Positions 5,820-6,486 of a DNA stretch of 6,486 nucleotides are shown one piece after another. Under the pieces are notes generated by a model, which did not search any database, was not told the origin of the DNA, and saw nothing but the letters and a program-made list of their open reading frames with translations. The DNA is from Burkholderiales bacterium (GTDB taxonomy: Bacteria; Pseudomonadota; Gammaproteobacteria; Burkholderiales; Burkholderiaceae_C). Made by a program: the position numbers and the translations under genes. Position 1 is the first letter of the stretch; every line of letters begins with the position of its first letter. The stretch covers positions 1 to 6,486 of the forward strand of contig CANFYD010000230.1 of NCBI GenBank assembly GCA_947450745.1, written 5' to 3'.

Positions 5820-6486
5820 ATGGCAACCCTCAGCTCAGCCGGTATCGGCAGCGGACTCGACGTCAACACCATCGTTACCCAACTGATGTCGATCGAGCGG
5901 ACGCCGATCCGACAGTTGCAGACGCAAGCCACCACTCTACAAACCAAGTTGTCGTCCTACGGGCAGGTGCAAAGCGCCGTTGCTGCCATGCGCGACGCCG
6001 CCGCCAAGCTGACCACCGCCAGCACCTATGGCGGCACCACGGCCAGCTCATCAGACAGTTCCAGCGTCAGCGTCAGTGCCAGCAGCGGCGCGGCGGCGGG
6101 CGTGATCGGCATCAGCGTAAGCAAGCTGGCCACCTCCCAATCGGTGGCCAGTCTGGCGCAGCCGACCAGCGCCAGCACGATAGGCCAGGGCTCCCTGACC
6201 ATTGAGCTGGGTACGTGGAACGCCGATCAAAGTGCCTTTACGGCCAAAAACGGGGCGACGGCGGTGACGATAGACATCGCCTCAGGTGAAGACTCACTCG
6301 CGCAGATACGCGACAAGATCAACAGCGCCGATGCCGGTGTGTCGGCCAGCATCGTTACAGATGCCAGCGGTGCACGGCTGGTGATGCGCTCCACCGCCAC
6401 CGGTGAGAGCAATGGCTTTCGCGTCAGCGCGGCAGAGTCGGGTGGTAGCCCGGGCTTGTCTACCCTGGCTTTTGACCCATCGGCTG
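5820..6486 (+). CDS. fliD: Flagellar filament cap protein FliD (hook-associated protein 2), C-terminus cut by window edge
   Basis: The first 222 residues are present. The start, ATLSSAGIGSGLDVNTIVTQ at 2-21 followed by LMSIERTPI, is the classic FliD N-terminal signature, and the next stretch (about 30-60) has the Gln-rich heptad character of its coiled-coil part (LQTQATTLQTKLSSYGQVQ). A Flagellin_IN-like motif follows around 150-190, with GEDSLAQIRDKINSADAGVS beginning at G156 and then SIVTDASGARLVM. FliD forms the oligomeric cap at the filament tip and guides folding of exported flagellin. It follows flagellin 2 on the same strand by 110 bp and has its own sigma-28 promoter, so it can be co-transcribed by read-through or expressed alone. 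The typical family length is about 450 residues or more, so roughly half is missing here. The usual fliS and fliT genes would be expected beyond the right edge. Confidence 0.96.
   Translation, partial: MATLSSAGIGSGLDVNTIVTQLMSIERTPIRQLQTQATTLQTKLSSYGQVQSAVAAMRDAAAKLTTASTYGGTTASSSDSSSVSVSASSGAAAGVIGISVSKLATSQSVASLAQPTSASTIGQGSLTIELGTWNADQSAFTAKNGATAVTIDIASGEDSLAQIRDKINSADAGVSASIVTDASGARLVMRSTATGESNGFRVSAAESGGSPGLSTLAFDPSA

Overview
The window is a flagellar filament locus from a GC-rich Gram-negative bacterium. The flagellin ends, FliA (sigma-28) type promoters and codon use point to a betaproteobacterium of the order Burkholderiales (Comamonadaceae-like). That placement is an inference from protein style and gene order, not from a marker gene.

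Left half (1-3233, minus strand): one very long gene, open at the left edge, encodes at least 1077 residues. It reads in a single frame as TPR repeats, then an O-GlcNAc-transferase/SPINDLY-type (GT41) glycosyltransferase, an alanine-rich linker, a second GT-B-like glycosyltransferase region, and the start of a class I SAM-dependent methyltransferase. This multi-enzyme chain is the most striking item. It is divergent from the flagellins and is most simply read as a flagellin glycosylation protein.

Divergent intergenic region (3234-3656): holds an AT-rich TTGAA inverted-repeat cluster, a good sigma-28 promoter (TAAG-N15-TCCGATAA), and a leader of about 230 nt whose last part folds into two adjacent hairpins just before the ribosome binding site.

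Right half (3657-6486, plus strand): flagellin gene 1 (279 aa) is followed by a hairpin and a textbook intrinsic terminator. A 270-bp gap with no recognisable sigma-28 promoter comes next, then flagellin gene 2 (282 aa). A hairpin without a T-tract follows, whose right arm carries the -35 element of a sigma-28 promoter for the last gene, the filament cap gene fliD, cut by the right edge.

How they work together: the two nearly identical short flagellins polymerise under the FliD cap. The cytoplasmic TPR-transferase probably binds flagellin before export and glycosylates Ser/Thr residues in its short variable core. The second transferase and the methyltransferase could extend and methylate that glycan. 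The two flagellins differ mainly in the core, where flagellin 2 is far richer in Thr, so they may differ in glycan load.
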